A stretch of DNA of 9,154 nucleotides, taken from the NCBI GenBank assembly GCA_003221085.1, contig QHUD01000165.1:1-9154 (forward strand). The letters run 5' to 3'. The notes beneath the pieces are model-generated. The model saw nothing but the letters and a program-made list of their open reading frames with translations, did no database searches and had not been told where the DNA came from. The stretch comes from Gemmatimonadota bacterium (GTDB taxonomy: Bacteria; Gemmatimonadota; Gemmatimonadetes; Gemmatimonadales; GWC2-71-9). Within the stretch, counting starts at the first letter, position 1. Each line of letters begins with the position of its first letter. Below, one piece after another: positions 1-5,719 of this stretch. Both the position numbers and the translations under genes were made by a program.

Positions 1-1
1 C

Positions 2-163
2 GAGACCTCGTCGCGCGCCGACTACGCACCCACACGCGCCTTCTACGAGCGGCGCGGCTATACACAGGCGGCCCGGCTCCCGGGCTATTACGCCCCCGGC
101 GACGACCTGGTGATCTATCTCAAGGACCTGACGCATGGAGTCCTGGCAACAGCAACTGCGTAA
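2..163 (+). CDS. GNAT-family N-acetyltransferase, C-terminal part (5' end outside window)
   Basis: An open frame entering from the left edge encodes 53 residues and ends at TAA 161-163. The segment TRAFYERRGY, followed by AARLPGYYAPGDDLVIYLKDL in overlapping pieces, is the usual end of a GNAT fold: the alpha-4 helix with the AFYERxGF-type motif, then the last beta strands. GNAT enzymes move an acetyl group from acetyl-CoA to an amine. The acetyl-CoA-binding motif A (Q/RxxGxG/A) would lie upstream and cannot be seen. The end overlaps the next gene by 29 nt in another frame, so the two are very probably co-transcribed and co-translated. Because the partner is a lysine 2,3-aminomutase-type enzyme, beta-lysine is a tempting substrate. 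The visible part looks like a small RimI-type GNAT and not clearly like AblB, so the substrate is inference. Confidence 0.8.
   Translation, partial: ETSSRADYAPTRAFYERRGYTQAARLPGYYAPGDDLVIYLKDLTHGVLATATA
122..126 (+). promoter_or_regulatory. Shine-Dalgarno site of the KamA-family gene
   Basis: AAGGA lies 8 nt before the ATG at 135, inside the end of the acetyltransferase gene. It supports this start and independent ribosome loading despite the overlap. Confidence 0.6.
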
Positions 164-1238
164 GCTGAGCATCGCCTCGCTCGAAGCGCTCGTCGCCAAG
201 TTCGGCGCCGAGCACTTCCCCGACCTCGAGCGCCTGCGACAGGCGGCGGAGAATTTCGAGTTCCGGATCTCGCCGGCGATGGTGGACCTCATCAAGTCGC
301 CGGGCGACCCCATCTGGCGGCAGTACGTGCCGGACCTCCAGGAGCTCGAGGTGCACGACGGCCTGGTGGACTCGCTCGCCGAGGACGCCAACTCCCCCGT
401 GCCGAACATCACTCACCGCTACCCCGACCGCGCGCTGTTCCTCGTGTCGCCGGTGTGCGCCGCGTACTGCCGCTTCTGCACGCGGCGGCGCAAGGTGGGC
501 GACCCCGAGAAGATCCCCATGGCCGAGCTCGAGTCGGCGTTTCGCTATCTCGAGGAGCACGTCGAGATCCGCGACGTGATCATGTCGGGCGGGGATCCGT
601 TGCTCCTTTCCGATCGGCGCATCGACGAGCTCTGCAAGCGCCTGCGTGCCATCCCGCACCTCGAGGTCCTGCGCATCGGCAGTCGCGTGCCGTGTCATCT
701 CCCCGAGCGGATCACCCCGGAGCTGTGCGGGATACTGAAGCGCTACCATCCGCTCTACATCAACACCCACTTCAATCACCCGGACGAGCTCACGCCCGCC
801 GCGGTGGCGGCGCTCGGCCGTCTCGCCGACGCCGGGGTGCCACTCGGCTGCCAGACTGTGCTCCTGAAGGGCGTGAACGACGATCCCGAGGTGATGAAGC
901 GGCTGATGCAGAAACTGCTCGCCGCGCGGGTGCGGCCGTACTACATCTATATGTGCGATCAGGTGGCCGGAGCCGAGCATTTCCGCACGACGGTCGAGAA
1001 GGGCCTGGAGATCATCCGGGCGCTGCGCGGGTGGACCTCGGGGCTCGCCGTGCCGCACTTCGTGATCGACGCGCCGGGGGGCGGCGGGAAGATCCCGCTC
1101 CTGCCCGAGTACGTGGAGTCGATCAGCGACGATGCGGTGGTGCTCAGGAACTACGCGGGCAAGCAGTACGTGTACCGGCAGCCCGGCGCCGCCGAGCGCC
1201 GGCCGCCGACAGAGTTCGAGCCCGTGCTGGTTGGGTAG
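135..1238 (+). CDS. kamA: KamA-family radical SAM aminomutase (lysine 2,3-aminomutase type)
   Basis: This 367-residue cytoplasmic enzyme should use a [4Fe-4S] cluster, S-adenosylmethionine and PLP to move an alpha-amino group to the beta carbon, as in L-lysine to L-beta-lysine. The radical SAM motif CxxxCxxC is C108, C112 and C115, followed by TRRR; R117 matches the carboxylate-binding Arg134 of Clostridium subterminale KAM. SGGDP is at 151-155. The PLP lysine is K319 in DAPGGGGK. D275 and D312 match Asp293 and Asp330, which hold the lysine epsilon-amino group in KAM; the 44-residue distance from D275 to the PLP lysine is the same as in KAM. This favours lysine over glutamate as substrate. 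It is shorter than clostridial KAM (416 aa) and has no Cys after K319, so the C-terminal zinc-ligand cysteines of that enzyme are missing. EpmB, the EF-P lysine aminomutase, is a possible alternative, but the C-terminal segment LRNYAGKQYVY after the PLP motif fits KAM better. The start is supported by AAGGA at 122-126. Confidence 0.92.
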   Translation: MESWQQQLRKLSIASLEALVAKFGAEHFPDLERLRQAAENFEFRISPAMVDLIKSPGDPIWRQYVPDLQELEVHDGLVDSLAEDANSPVPNITHRYPDRALFLVSPVCAAYCRFCTRRRKVGDPEKIPMAELESAFRYLEEHVEIRDVIMSGGDPLLLSDRRIDELCKRLRAIPHLEVLRIGSRVPCHLPERITPELCGILKRYHPLYINTHFNHPDELTPAAVAALGRLADAGVPLGCQTVLLKGVNDDPEVMKRLMQKLLAARVRPYYIYMCDQVAGAEHFRTTVEKGLEIIRALRGWTSGLAVPHFVIDAPGGGGKIPLLPEYVESISDDAVVLRNYAGKQYVYRQPGAAERRPPTEFEPVLVG

Positions 1239-1371
1239 GTCCGTCTAGCGGCGTTGCGTTGACGCCACACAGGCGTCGCGTAGGCGTTGCGCCCGGGCGG
1301 CGTCGATGACCCCGAGCCGCTTTCCCCCGCCCGCAGCGAGGCGACACAGTTCTTGCTGCGTGCTAACACCG
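1239..1371. other. Intergenic spacer between kamA-like gene and M1 peptidase gene
   Basis: This spacer of about 133 nt holds one compact hairpin and several GGCGT/GCGTTGCG-like words, but no clear promoter or ribosome site. If the peptidase is translated from the upstream ATG at 1306, the spacer shrinks to 67 nt. The peptidase could be read from the same transcript as kamA, or from a promoter of a type I cannot recognise. Confidence 0.4.
1261..1277 (+). terminator. Small GC-rich hairpin after kamA, possible weak terminator
   Basis: GACGCC-ACACA-GGCGTC forms a perfect 6-bp stem with a 5-nt loop, starting 23 nt after the KamA stop codon. No T-run follows, so it is not a classic intrinsic terminator. 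It may act as an attenuator or an RNA 3'-end stabiliser, or may be chance in GC-rich DNA. Confidence 0.25.
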
Positions 1372-3831
1372 ATGAGCGCCAACGTGGGCTCCTCCCCATG
1401 CCTCGGGGTCATTAGGGCGATCGCCGCCCTGCTGGCTCTGCACCGTCCTGTCGCGCTCGCAAGCCAGCAGCCTCTGAGCGCGGCATCCACTCCCGGAGCG
1501 TCGCAATCCAGTTTCGAGCGCAGGGCTGCAGAGCGTTATGAGCCGGTGTTCGAGGGCCTGCACAGCATGAAGCAGGTCGAACGCGTCGCGCCGGTCCGGA
1601 ATCTCACGCTGCGACGCGACGTCATCGCGTTTCACCTCGAAGACGGCAACCTCTTCCTGGCGACGCCGGTCGCGGGCCGCACGATCGGCGCGGTGTTCGT
1701 GGGACGGGGGTCGGTCGCGTTTGCACCGCCGCTCGCCATCGAACGAGCGGAGGTGCGGCGCGTGCTCGGTGACTCCGTCGTGGATGCCCCGATCTCGTCC
1801 GCCGCGTTCGTCTTCACCGACTCTACGCTGGCCGAGCTCGAGCGGCAGCTCAGCTTCGGCCCGCTGTCCGCGGCGAGCCGAGGTACCGACGTCCTCGGCG
1901 ACGCGATCGATCACCTCGTGGACGGGCGGCTGGTCGTACAATCGACCCTCATCACCGCCTTGCTGAACGGCGACACGAACGGGTTCTTCTACGCCCACGT
2001 GAAGCGGGAGCACGGCGAGGACCTGATGTTCATGCTGGATCCAGACGACGATGAGCAGGTCTCGCTCCTGCGCGGCGGGCGCGAAGGGCAAAAGGTTCAG
2101 GTCGTCGCTGAGTTCCGGCGCGCGGAGGATCTGCACGACACTACGACAGCGGACCCGGCGCGGGGACAGGCGCTCAAGCTCGTCGCCTATCGCATCGACG
2201 CTACGATCGCGAAGGGCCTCGGCTTTTCTGCGGTGTCCACGGCACGACTCACGCCCCGACGCCCTGGAGGCAGTTGGGCCCGGTTCGATCTGCTCTCGGA
2301 ATTGGAAGTGGACTCGGTGCGCGAAGAAGGGGGTCGGGCCATGAGCATGTTCCGCCCCAAGAAGACCTCCGAGCTGTGGGTTCGGTTCGATCCGGCGCCC
2401 CGCCCGGGAGACACACTCGCCGTGCGCGTCGCCTATCACGGCGACCTCATCGGCTACACCTCGATCGTGGACGGGATCACACGGCACTGGCCGGGCTGGC
2501 TCAAGGTCCGAAATCCCACGACGATCGATCAATGGCTGTTCGTCAAGTCTTCCTACACCTGGTTCCCGCGCTACGGGGGACAGGCTGCGGACGTGGACAT
2601 GACGTTCCACACCCCAAAGCGGTACCGGCTCGCGAGCATCGGACGGATGCTCGATTCACATCTGGAAGGCGACGTGGTGACATCGCACTGGGCCACGGTA
2701 CGGCCCGCCGACCAGGTGTGCTTCAGCCTCGGTGAGCTCGACGAATTCAAGATCGCCGATCCTCGCCTACCACCGGTCACCGTGCACACCAACGGCGACG
2801 CGCATCGGCAGCTCAACAGTTTCTTTCTCGGTTTGCAACGCAACCTCGGAGGGTCGGTGTTCCTGTCGAGATTCCTCTCGACTCGCTCCCCCGAGCAGGA
2901 TGTCGGCGCCGACATGGTGAACAGTCTCGCGTTCTTCACCCGAGTGTACGGTCCGCCGCTGTTCGACCGATACTATGCCGCCGAGATCCCATTCGGCTAC
3001 GGGCAGGCCTTCCCGGGCCTGGTGTATCTCCCGGTGTGGACGTTCCAGGCGATGAGTGACAGCGGCTACGACGAGATCCTCCGCGCTCACGAGATCGCCC
3101 ATCAGTGGTGGGGCATCGGCATCGAGCCGGCCGGGTACCGTGACCGCTGGCTTTCGGAGGGCTTCGCGGAGTTCTCCGGCCTGTGGTACATGCAGATGGT
3201 TCTCGCGGACAACCCGAAGTTCTTCAGACACCTCAAGCACTGGCGCAGGGAGATCCGCGCACGGCGCAACGACGCACCGCCGATCGGGATCGGATGGCGG
3301 GCCGTACAGTTGAACGCCAGAGACGCCACGCTCGGGGCGTATTACAAGGGAGCCTGGGTACTGCATATGCTCCGGAACCTCATGCTCGACCTCCGCGGGA
3401 TGAAGGAGGATGCCTTCATTGCCACGATGCAGGATTTCTATCGCCAGTATCGCGGCCGCAGAGCCTCGACGCGGGACTTCCAGAGGGTGGTCGAGCAACA
3501 CCTCGGTGTGGATATGAGCTGGTTCTTCGACCAGTGGGTCCAGGGCACCGCCATCCCCAGATATGTCTTCTCCTGGCACGCCGCGCCGGCCCAGGGCGGG
3601 CACTACACGCTGCAGCTGCGGGTGCGGCAGGAAGATGTGCCCGAGCATTTCGTGATGCCCGTGCCCCTGAAAATCGGGTTCGCCGACACCACGATGCACG
3701 CCTACGTGCGGATCAAGGTGACCGGACCCGTGACCGAGGCGATGCTGGACCTGCCGGCAGAGCCGACACAGCTGGAGCTCAACCCGCTCGAATCGGTGCT
3801 CGCCGACGTGAAAGAGGAAAGCTGGGAGTAG
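1372..3831 (+). CDS. Secreted M1-family (gluzincin) zinc metallopeptidase
   Basis: An exported zinc peptidase of about 819 residues. The catalytic HExxH-X18-E is complete: H573-E574-I-A-H577 and E596, in the family context HEIAHQWWG and WLSEGFAEF. The tyrosine that stabilises the transition state is probably Y657 in YYKGA. The C-terminal part, from WFFDQWVQGTAIPRY onward, is the usual M1 helical end plus a beta-rich tail. The first half is long and beta-rich and I do not recognise its subdomains. At the GAMEN position the protein reads FPGLVYLP (547-554), so the exopeptidase signature is absent and aminopeptidase activity should not be assumed. Start choice: ATG 1372 gives a good signal peptide (R15, hydrophobic 16-23, likely cleavage after VALA30). 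ATG 1306 and GTG 1360 are also in frame; ATG 1306 would add 22 residues rich in Pro and Arg. None has a clear Shine-Dalgarno site, so the start is uncertain. The product probably acts in the periplasm or outside the cell on peptides. Confidence 0.88.
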   Translation: MSANVGSSPCLGVIRAIAALLALHRPVALASQQPLSAASTPGASQSSFERRAAERYEPVFEGLHSMKQVERVAPVRNLTLRRDVIAFHLEDGNLFLATPVAGRTIGAVFVGRGSVAFAPPLAIERAEVRRVLGDSVVDAPISSAAFVFTDSTLAELERQLSFGPLSAASRGTDVLGDAIDHLVDGRLVVQSTLITALLNGDTNGFFYAHVKREHGEDLMFMLDPDDDEQVSLLRGGREGQKVQVVAEFRRAEDLHDTTTADPARGQALKLVAYRIDATIAKGLGFSAVSTARLTPRRPGGSWARFDLLSELEVDSVREEGGRAMSMFRPKKTSELWVRFDPAPRPGDTLAVRVAYHGDLIGYTSIVDGITRHWPGWLKVRNPTTIDQWLFVKSSYTWFPRYGGQAADVDMTFHTPKRYRLASIGRMLDSHLEGDVVTSHWATVRPADQVCFSLGELDEFKIADPRLPPVTVHTNGDAHRQLNSFFLGLQRNLGGSVFLSRFLSTRSPEQDVGADMVNSLAFFTRVYGPPLFDRYYAAEIPFGYGQAFPGLVYLPVWTFQAMSDSGYDEILRAHEIAHQWWGIGIEPAGYRDRWLSEGFAEFSGLWYMQMVLADNPKFFRHLKHWRREIRARRNDAPPIGIGWRAVQLNARDATLGAYYKGAWVLHMLRNLMLDLRGMKEDAFIATMQDFYRQYRGRRASTRDFQRVVEQHLGVDMSWFFDQWVQGTAIPRYVFSWHAAPAQGGHYTLQLRVRQEDVPEHFVMPVPLKIGFADTTMHAYVRIKVTGPVTEAMLDLPAEPTQLELNPLESVLADVKEESWE

Positions 3832-3838
3832 CCGGCTA
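3829..3838. other. Palindrome shared by two convergent stop codons
   Basis: TAGCCGGCTA is a perfect 10-bp palindrome. Its left TAG ends the M1 peptidase gene on the plus strand and its right CTA is the TAG stop of the response regulator on the minus strand. Only 4 bp separate the two genes, leaving no room for a terminator between them, so the transcripts must overlap or end inside each other's gene. Confidence 0.6.
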
Positions 3839-4522
3839 GGTCTCGGCGATGATTCCCGTGCGCAGCGCGAACCGCACCAGCTCCGGTCGGCGCGCGAGCC
3901 CCAGCCGGTCTTTGAGGCGCGCGCGGTACTCGTCCACCGTCCTGGGACTGACAGAGAGCTTCACGCCAATCTCCTTCGAGCTGTGCCCCAGCGCGAGCAG
4001 CGCGAGCACCTGGCGCTCGCGGTCGCTCAGTCGCCCCGCCGTCACTTTCTCGTCGTCGACCTGACCCGCTTTGCGATAGCGCAGCAGCACCATGAGCCGG
4101 GCCGCGTCCTCGTCGAGGAAGAGGCGGTCGTCGGCCACGGCTCGGATGGCGCGCGTCAGCTCCTCCACCGGCCCGACCTTCTGCATGAAGCCGCTGGCAC
4201 CCGCTTCGAGCGCCTCGCTCAGCTGCAGCTCCTGCGGCAACGCGGTGAGCACGAGGACCTTGGCGCCGAGGCCGAGCCCGACGATCCGGCGCGTGGCTTC
4301 GATGCCCCCCTTCCCGGGCATGGCGAGGTCCATCAGGACGACATCCGGTCGCGTGGTCTTGGCCAGTGCGACCGCCTCGCTTCCGCTCCGCGCCTCGCCC
4401 ACGACCACCAGACCCGGCTCTTTTTCGAGCAGCGCGCGCAGGCCGGCCCGCAAGACCGCGTGATCGTCCGCCAGGAGAACGCGGATTTCTTGGCGACGGC
4501 CGGCGACATTGGTATCGAACAT
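3836..4522 (-). CDS. Two-component response regulator, NarL/FixJ (LuxR-type HTH) family
   Basis: A cytoplasmic DNA-binding regulator of 228 residues with the usual two-domain layout. The receiver domain (about 12-130) has the acidic pair D19-D20 in LLADDHAVLRAGL, phosphoacceptor D65 in VVLMDLAMPGKGG, T93 in VLTA and K115 in GFMQK. After a short linker, the LuxR/GerE HTH (about 164-226) reads LSDRERQVLALLALGHSSKEIG, then VSPRTVDEYRARLKDRLGL. All residues needed for phosphorylation and helix-turn-helix folding are present. I chose ATG 4522 because GGAGAGGGGA lies just before it; a TTG start at 4540 would add six residues but would consume that ribosome site. No histidine kinase lies in the window, so partner and targets are unknown. 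It meets the peptidase gene tail to tail and lies 207 nt downstream of the lipoprotein gene on the same strand. The upstream dyad and repeats may hold its promoter and operator. Confidence 0.93.
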   Translation of the reverse strand: MFDTNVAGRRQEIRVLLADDHAVLRAGLRALLEKEPGLVVVGEARSGSEAVALAKTTRPDVVLMDLAMPGKGGIEATRRIVGLGLGAKVLVLTALPQELQLSEALEAGASGFMQKVGPVEELTRAIRAVADDRLFLDEDAARLMVLLRYRKAGQVDDEKVTAGRLSDRERQVLALLALGHSSKEIGVKLSVSPRTVDEYRARLKDRLGLARRPELVRFALRTGIIAET

Positions 4523-4528
4523 GGCTGT

Positions 4529-4538
4529 TCCCCTCTCC
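4529..4538 (-). promoter_or_regulatory. Strong Shine-Dalgarno site of the response regulator
   Basis: On the minus strand GGAGAGGGGA ends 6 nt before ATG 4522. It fixes this ATG as the start in preference to the TTG at 4540. Confidence 0.65.
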
Positions 4539-4567
4539 AAATTCGCTTCCTGACAGATACCAGGATG

Positions 4568-4582
4568 TTCCCGTCACGGGAA
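4568..4582. promoter_or_regulatory. Perfect 15-nt inverted repeat, candidate operator
   Basis: TTCCCGT-C-ACGGGAA has two perfect 7-bp arms around a single central base. It lies 46 nt upstream of the response-regulator ATG. The one-base centre suits a dimeric DNA-binding protein better than an RNA hairpin, since a loop of one base is too tight. Autoregulation by the neighbouring LuxR-type protein is a natural guess but is not shown. Confidence 0.45.
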
Positions 4583-4586
4583 GAGT

Positions 4587-4638
4587 TGCGTGGTCGCCAC
4601 AGGGGCCCGGGCCTGCGTGGTCGCCACAGGGCCCGGGC
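4587..4638. repeat. Tandem direct repeat, two copies with a 27-nt period
   Basis: Copy 1 (4587-4612) and copy 2 (4614-4638) both begin TGCGTGGTCGCCACAGGG and end CCCGGGC, differing by one G within the G-run. Each copy contains the short dyad GTGG-TCG-CCAC and the palindrome GCCCGGGC. The near-perfect duplication is limited to this intergenic region. It could be doubled protein-binding sites or a recent slippage duplication. Confidence 0.8.
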
Positions 4639-4729
4639 TTGCATACCTTGAGCCGGATGCGAGCGATGCTGCTCGGCGCGGCGGCCCACATCGTGGCCCA
4701 GGTAGCCCGACACCAGGGGCGGCGCGGCC

Positions 4730-5719
4730 CTACGGCAGCTGCCAGATCTCCACTCGATTTCCCGTGAATACCGGGATCAGCACGCGCTTGCGCTTGCCGT
4801 CGTACCCGATGTCCGCCGGACTCGGCACGCCGGTGATCACCTTCACTTCCTGCCCGGTCTCGTAGCTCGACACGGTCGAGTCGCTCCAGCTCGAGACGAG
4901 CATCCTGCTCCCGGCGATCTCGACGCCGTCGAACCCGCCTGGACCCTTGGCAATCACGCTCGGCGCCTTGTCGCCCGGCTTCCACGCCAGTATCGAGCGT
5001 CCGCCGAATTGCACGACGATGAACCGCTTGCCCACGGAGTCCAACGTGATGCCGTTCGGCCGGCCCAGGGTGTCGCCCCGCACCGCGACCGTGACCTGGC
5101 GGTCCGTACCGACGCGGAAGATCCGATCGGGCCCCGGATGCAGCACGTTGCCCACATCGTCGAACCGAATGCCGGTGTCGGTGACGTAGAGCGCGCCGGT
5201 CTGCGCGATCGCGATGTCGTTCAGGAACACCGCGCCCAGACTGGCCATGCTCACGCTGTCCCTCGCGGCGCCCGTCTTGGCATCGAACGCACGGATCGCA
5301 TCGATGTCGGCAACCCACAACGTATCCCCGCGGAGCGCCAGCCCCTTCGGGGCGTTGAGCGTCACGCCGTTGTGGCCACCCTCGATGAATTTGAGATTCT
5401 CCACGGCGCCGTCAGGCCGCACACGGCTGATGAATCCGTTATTGTCTTTCACCGTGGGGCTGCCGTTGATGTTCGAGACGAAGTAGATGTCCTGCACCGG
5501 ATCGTGCAGCACGGACTCCGGCGTGAGGAACCCTTCCACCACGATCAGTTTCGTCGCGCCGGCTGACGCCGGCGGCGTGGGCGCAACTGGAGCGGGGGTG
5601 GGGGCGGGAGCGGCGGTGTCCACCGCCGCGGGCGTCCCCGATGCTCGTGGCGTGTTCTCCACGCGCTGACACGCTGCGCCCAGAGCGGCAAGGGCGGCGC
5701 ACAGGACGGTCCCTCTCAT
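4730..5719 (-). CDS. SMP-30/gluconolactonase-like beta-propeller lipoprotein
   Basis: A 329-residue exported protein. Residues 1-17 form a short hydrophobic signal ending LGAAC17; the cysteine suggests a lipoprotein, although Gly at -3 makes the lipobox non-standard. Residues 24-56 are a flexible linker rich in Pro, Ala and Thr. The rest is a six-bladed-propeller type sequence with repeated strands such as NAPKGLALRGDTLWVADID and GALYVTDTG. Candidate metal ligands match the SMP-30 pattern: E68 (TPESV), N222 (RPNGI) and D264 (FDGVEI), like E18, N154 and D204 in human SMP30. A lactonase or other metal-dependent hydrolase is therefore possible, but NHL-like binding propellers look similar and no substrate can be named. 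The ATG overlaps the stop of the upstream gene (ATGA, 5716-5719) and has a strong AGGAGG before it, so its translation is coupled to the membrane protein. It is the last gene of the three-gene operon. Confidence 0.85.
   Translation of the reverse strand: MRGTVLCAALAALGAACQRVENTPRASGTPAAVDTAAPAPTPAPVAPTPPASAGATKLIVVEGFLTPESVLHDPVQDIYFVSNINGSPTVKDNNGFISRVRPDGAVENLKFIEGGHNGVTLNAPKGLALRGDTLWVADIDAIRAFDAKTGAARDSVSMASLGAVFLNDIAIAQTGALYVTDTGIRFDDVGNVLHPGPDRIFRVGTDRQVTVAVRGDTLGRPNGITLDSVGKRFIVVQFGGRSILAWKPGDKAPSVIAKGPGGFDGVEIAGSRMLVSSWSDSTVSSYETGQEVKVITGVPSPADIGYDGKRKRVLIPVFTGNRVEIWQLP

Larger units (their letters stand above)
4523..4729. other. Intergenic leader between lipoprotein gene and response regulator
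   Basis: These 207 nt contain, from the regulator outward, its ribosome site, a perfect dyad at 4568-4582, a tandem duplication at 4587-4638, and an imperfect hairpin at 4683-4699 (CCAC-ATC-GTGG core with flanking GG/CC). On the minus strand TATCTG at about 4554-4559 with TTCCCG 17 nt before it could be a weak sigma-70-like promoter whose -35 box lies within the dyad; this match is poor and tentative. No T-run terminator for the lipoprotein operon is visible, so read-through into the regulator is possible. Confidence 0.45.

Noticed and set aside
120..1058. 312-residue open frame on the minus strand opposite the KamA-family gene
   Set aside because: GC-rich genes give long open antisense frames. 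Its composition is rich in Arg, His and Glu with no recognisable domain, and the plus-strand gene is certain.
1363..2610. 415-residue open frame opposite the M1 peptidase gene (with a further one at 2767-3699)
   Set aside because: Both are antisense shadows of a well-supported peptidase gene; no domain, signal or plausible ribosome site was seen.
4587..4638. Possible CRISPR-like or attachment-site repeat
   Set aside because: There are only two directly abutting copies, no spacers, no cas genes and no integrase nearby, so a tandem duplication is the better reading.
4590..4865. Small plus-strand frame of 91 residues starting in the tandem repeat
   Set aside because: Most of it is antisense to the lipoprotein gene, and it has no ribosome site or recognisable feature.
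3702..5318. 538-residue minus-strand frame spanning the response regulator and lipoprotein genes
   Set aside because: It runs through two real genes in another frame and across the repeat-rich intergenic region, with low-complexity Gly/Arg/Ala composition.
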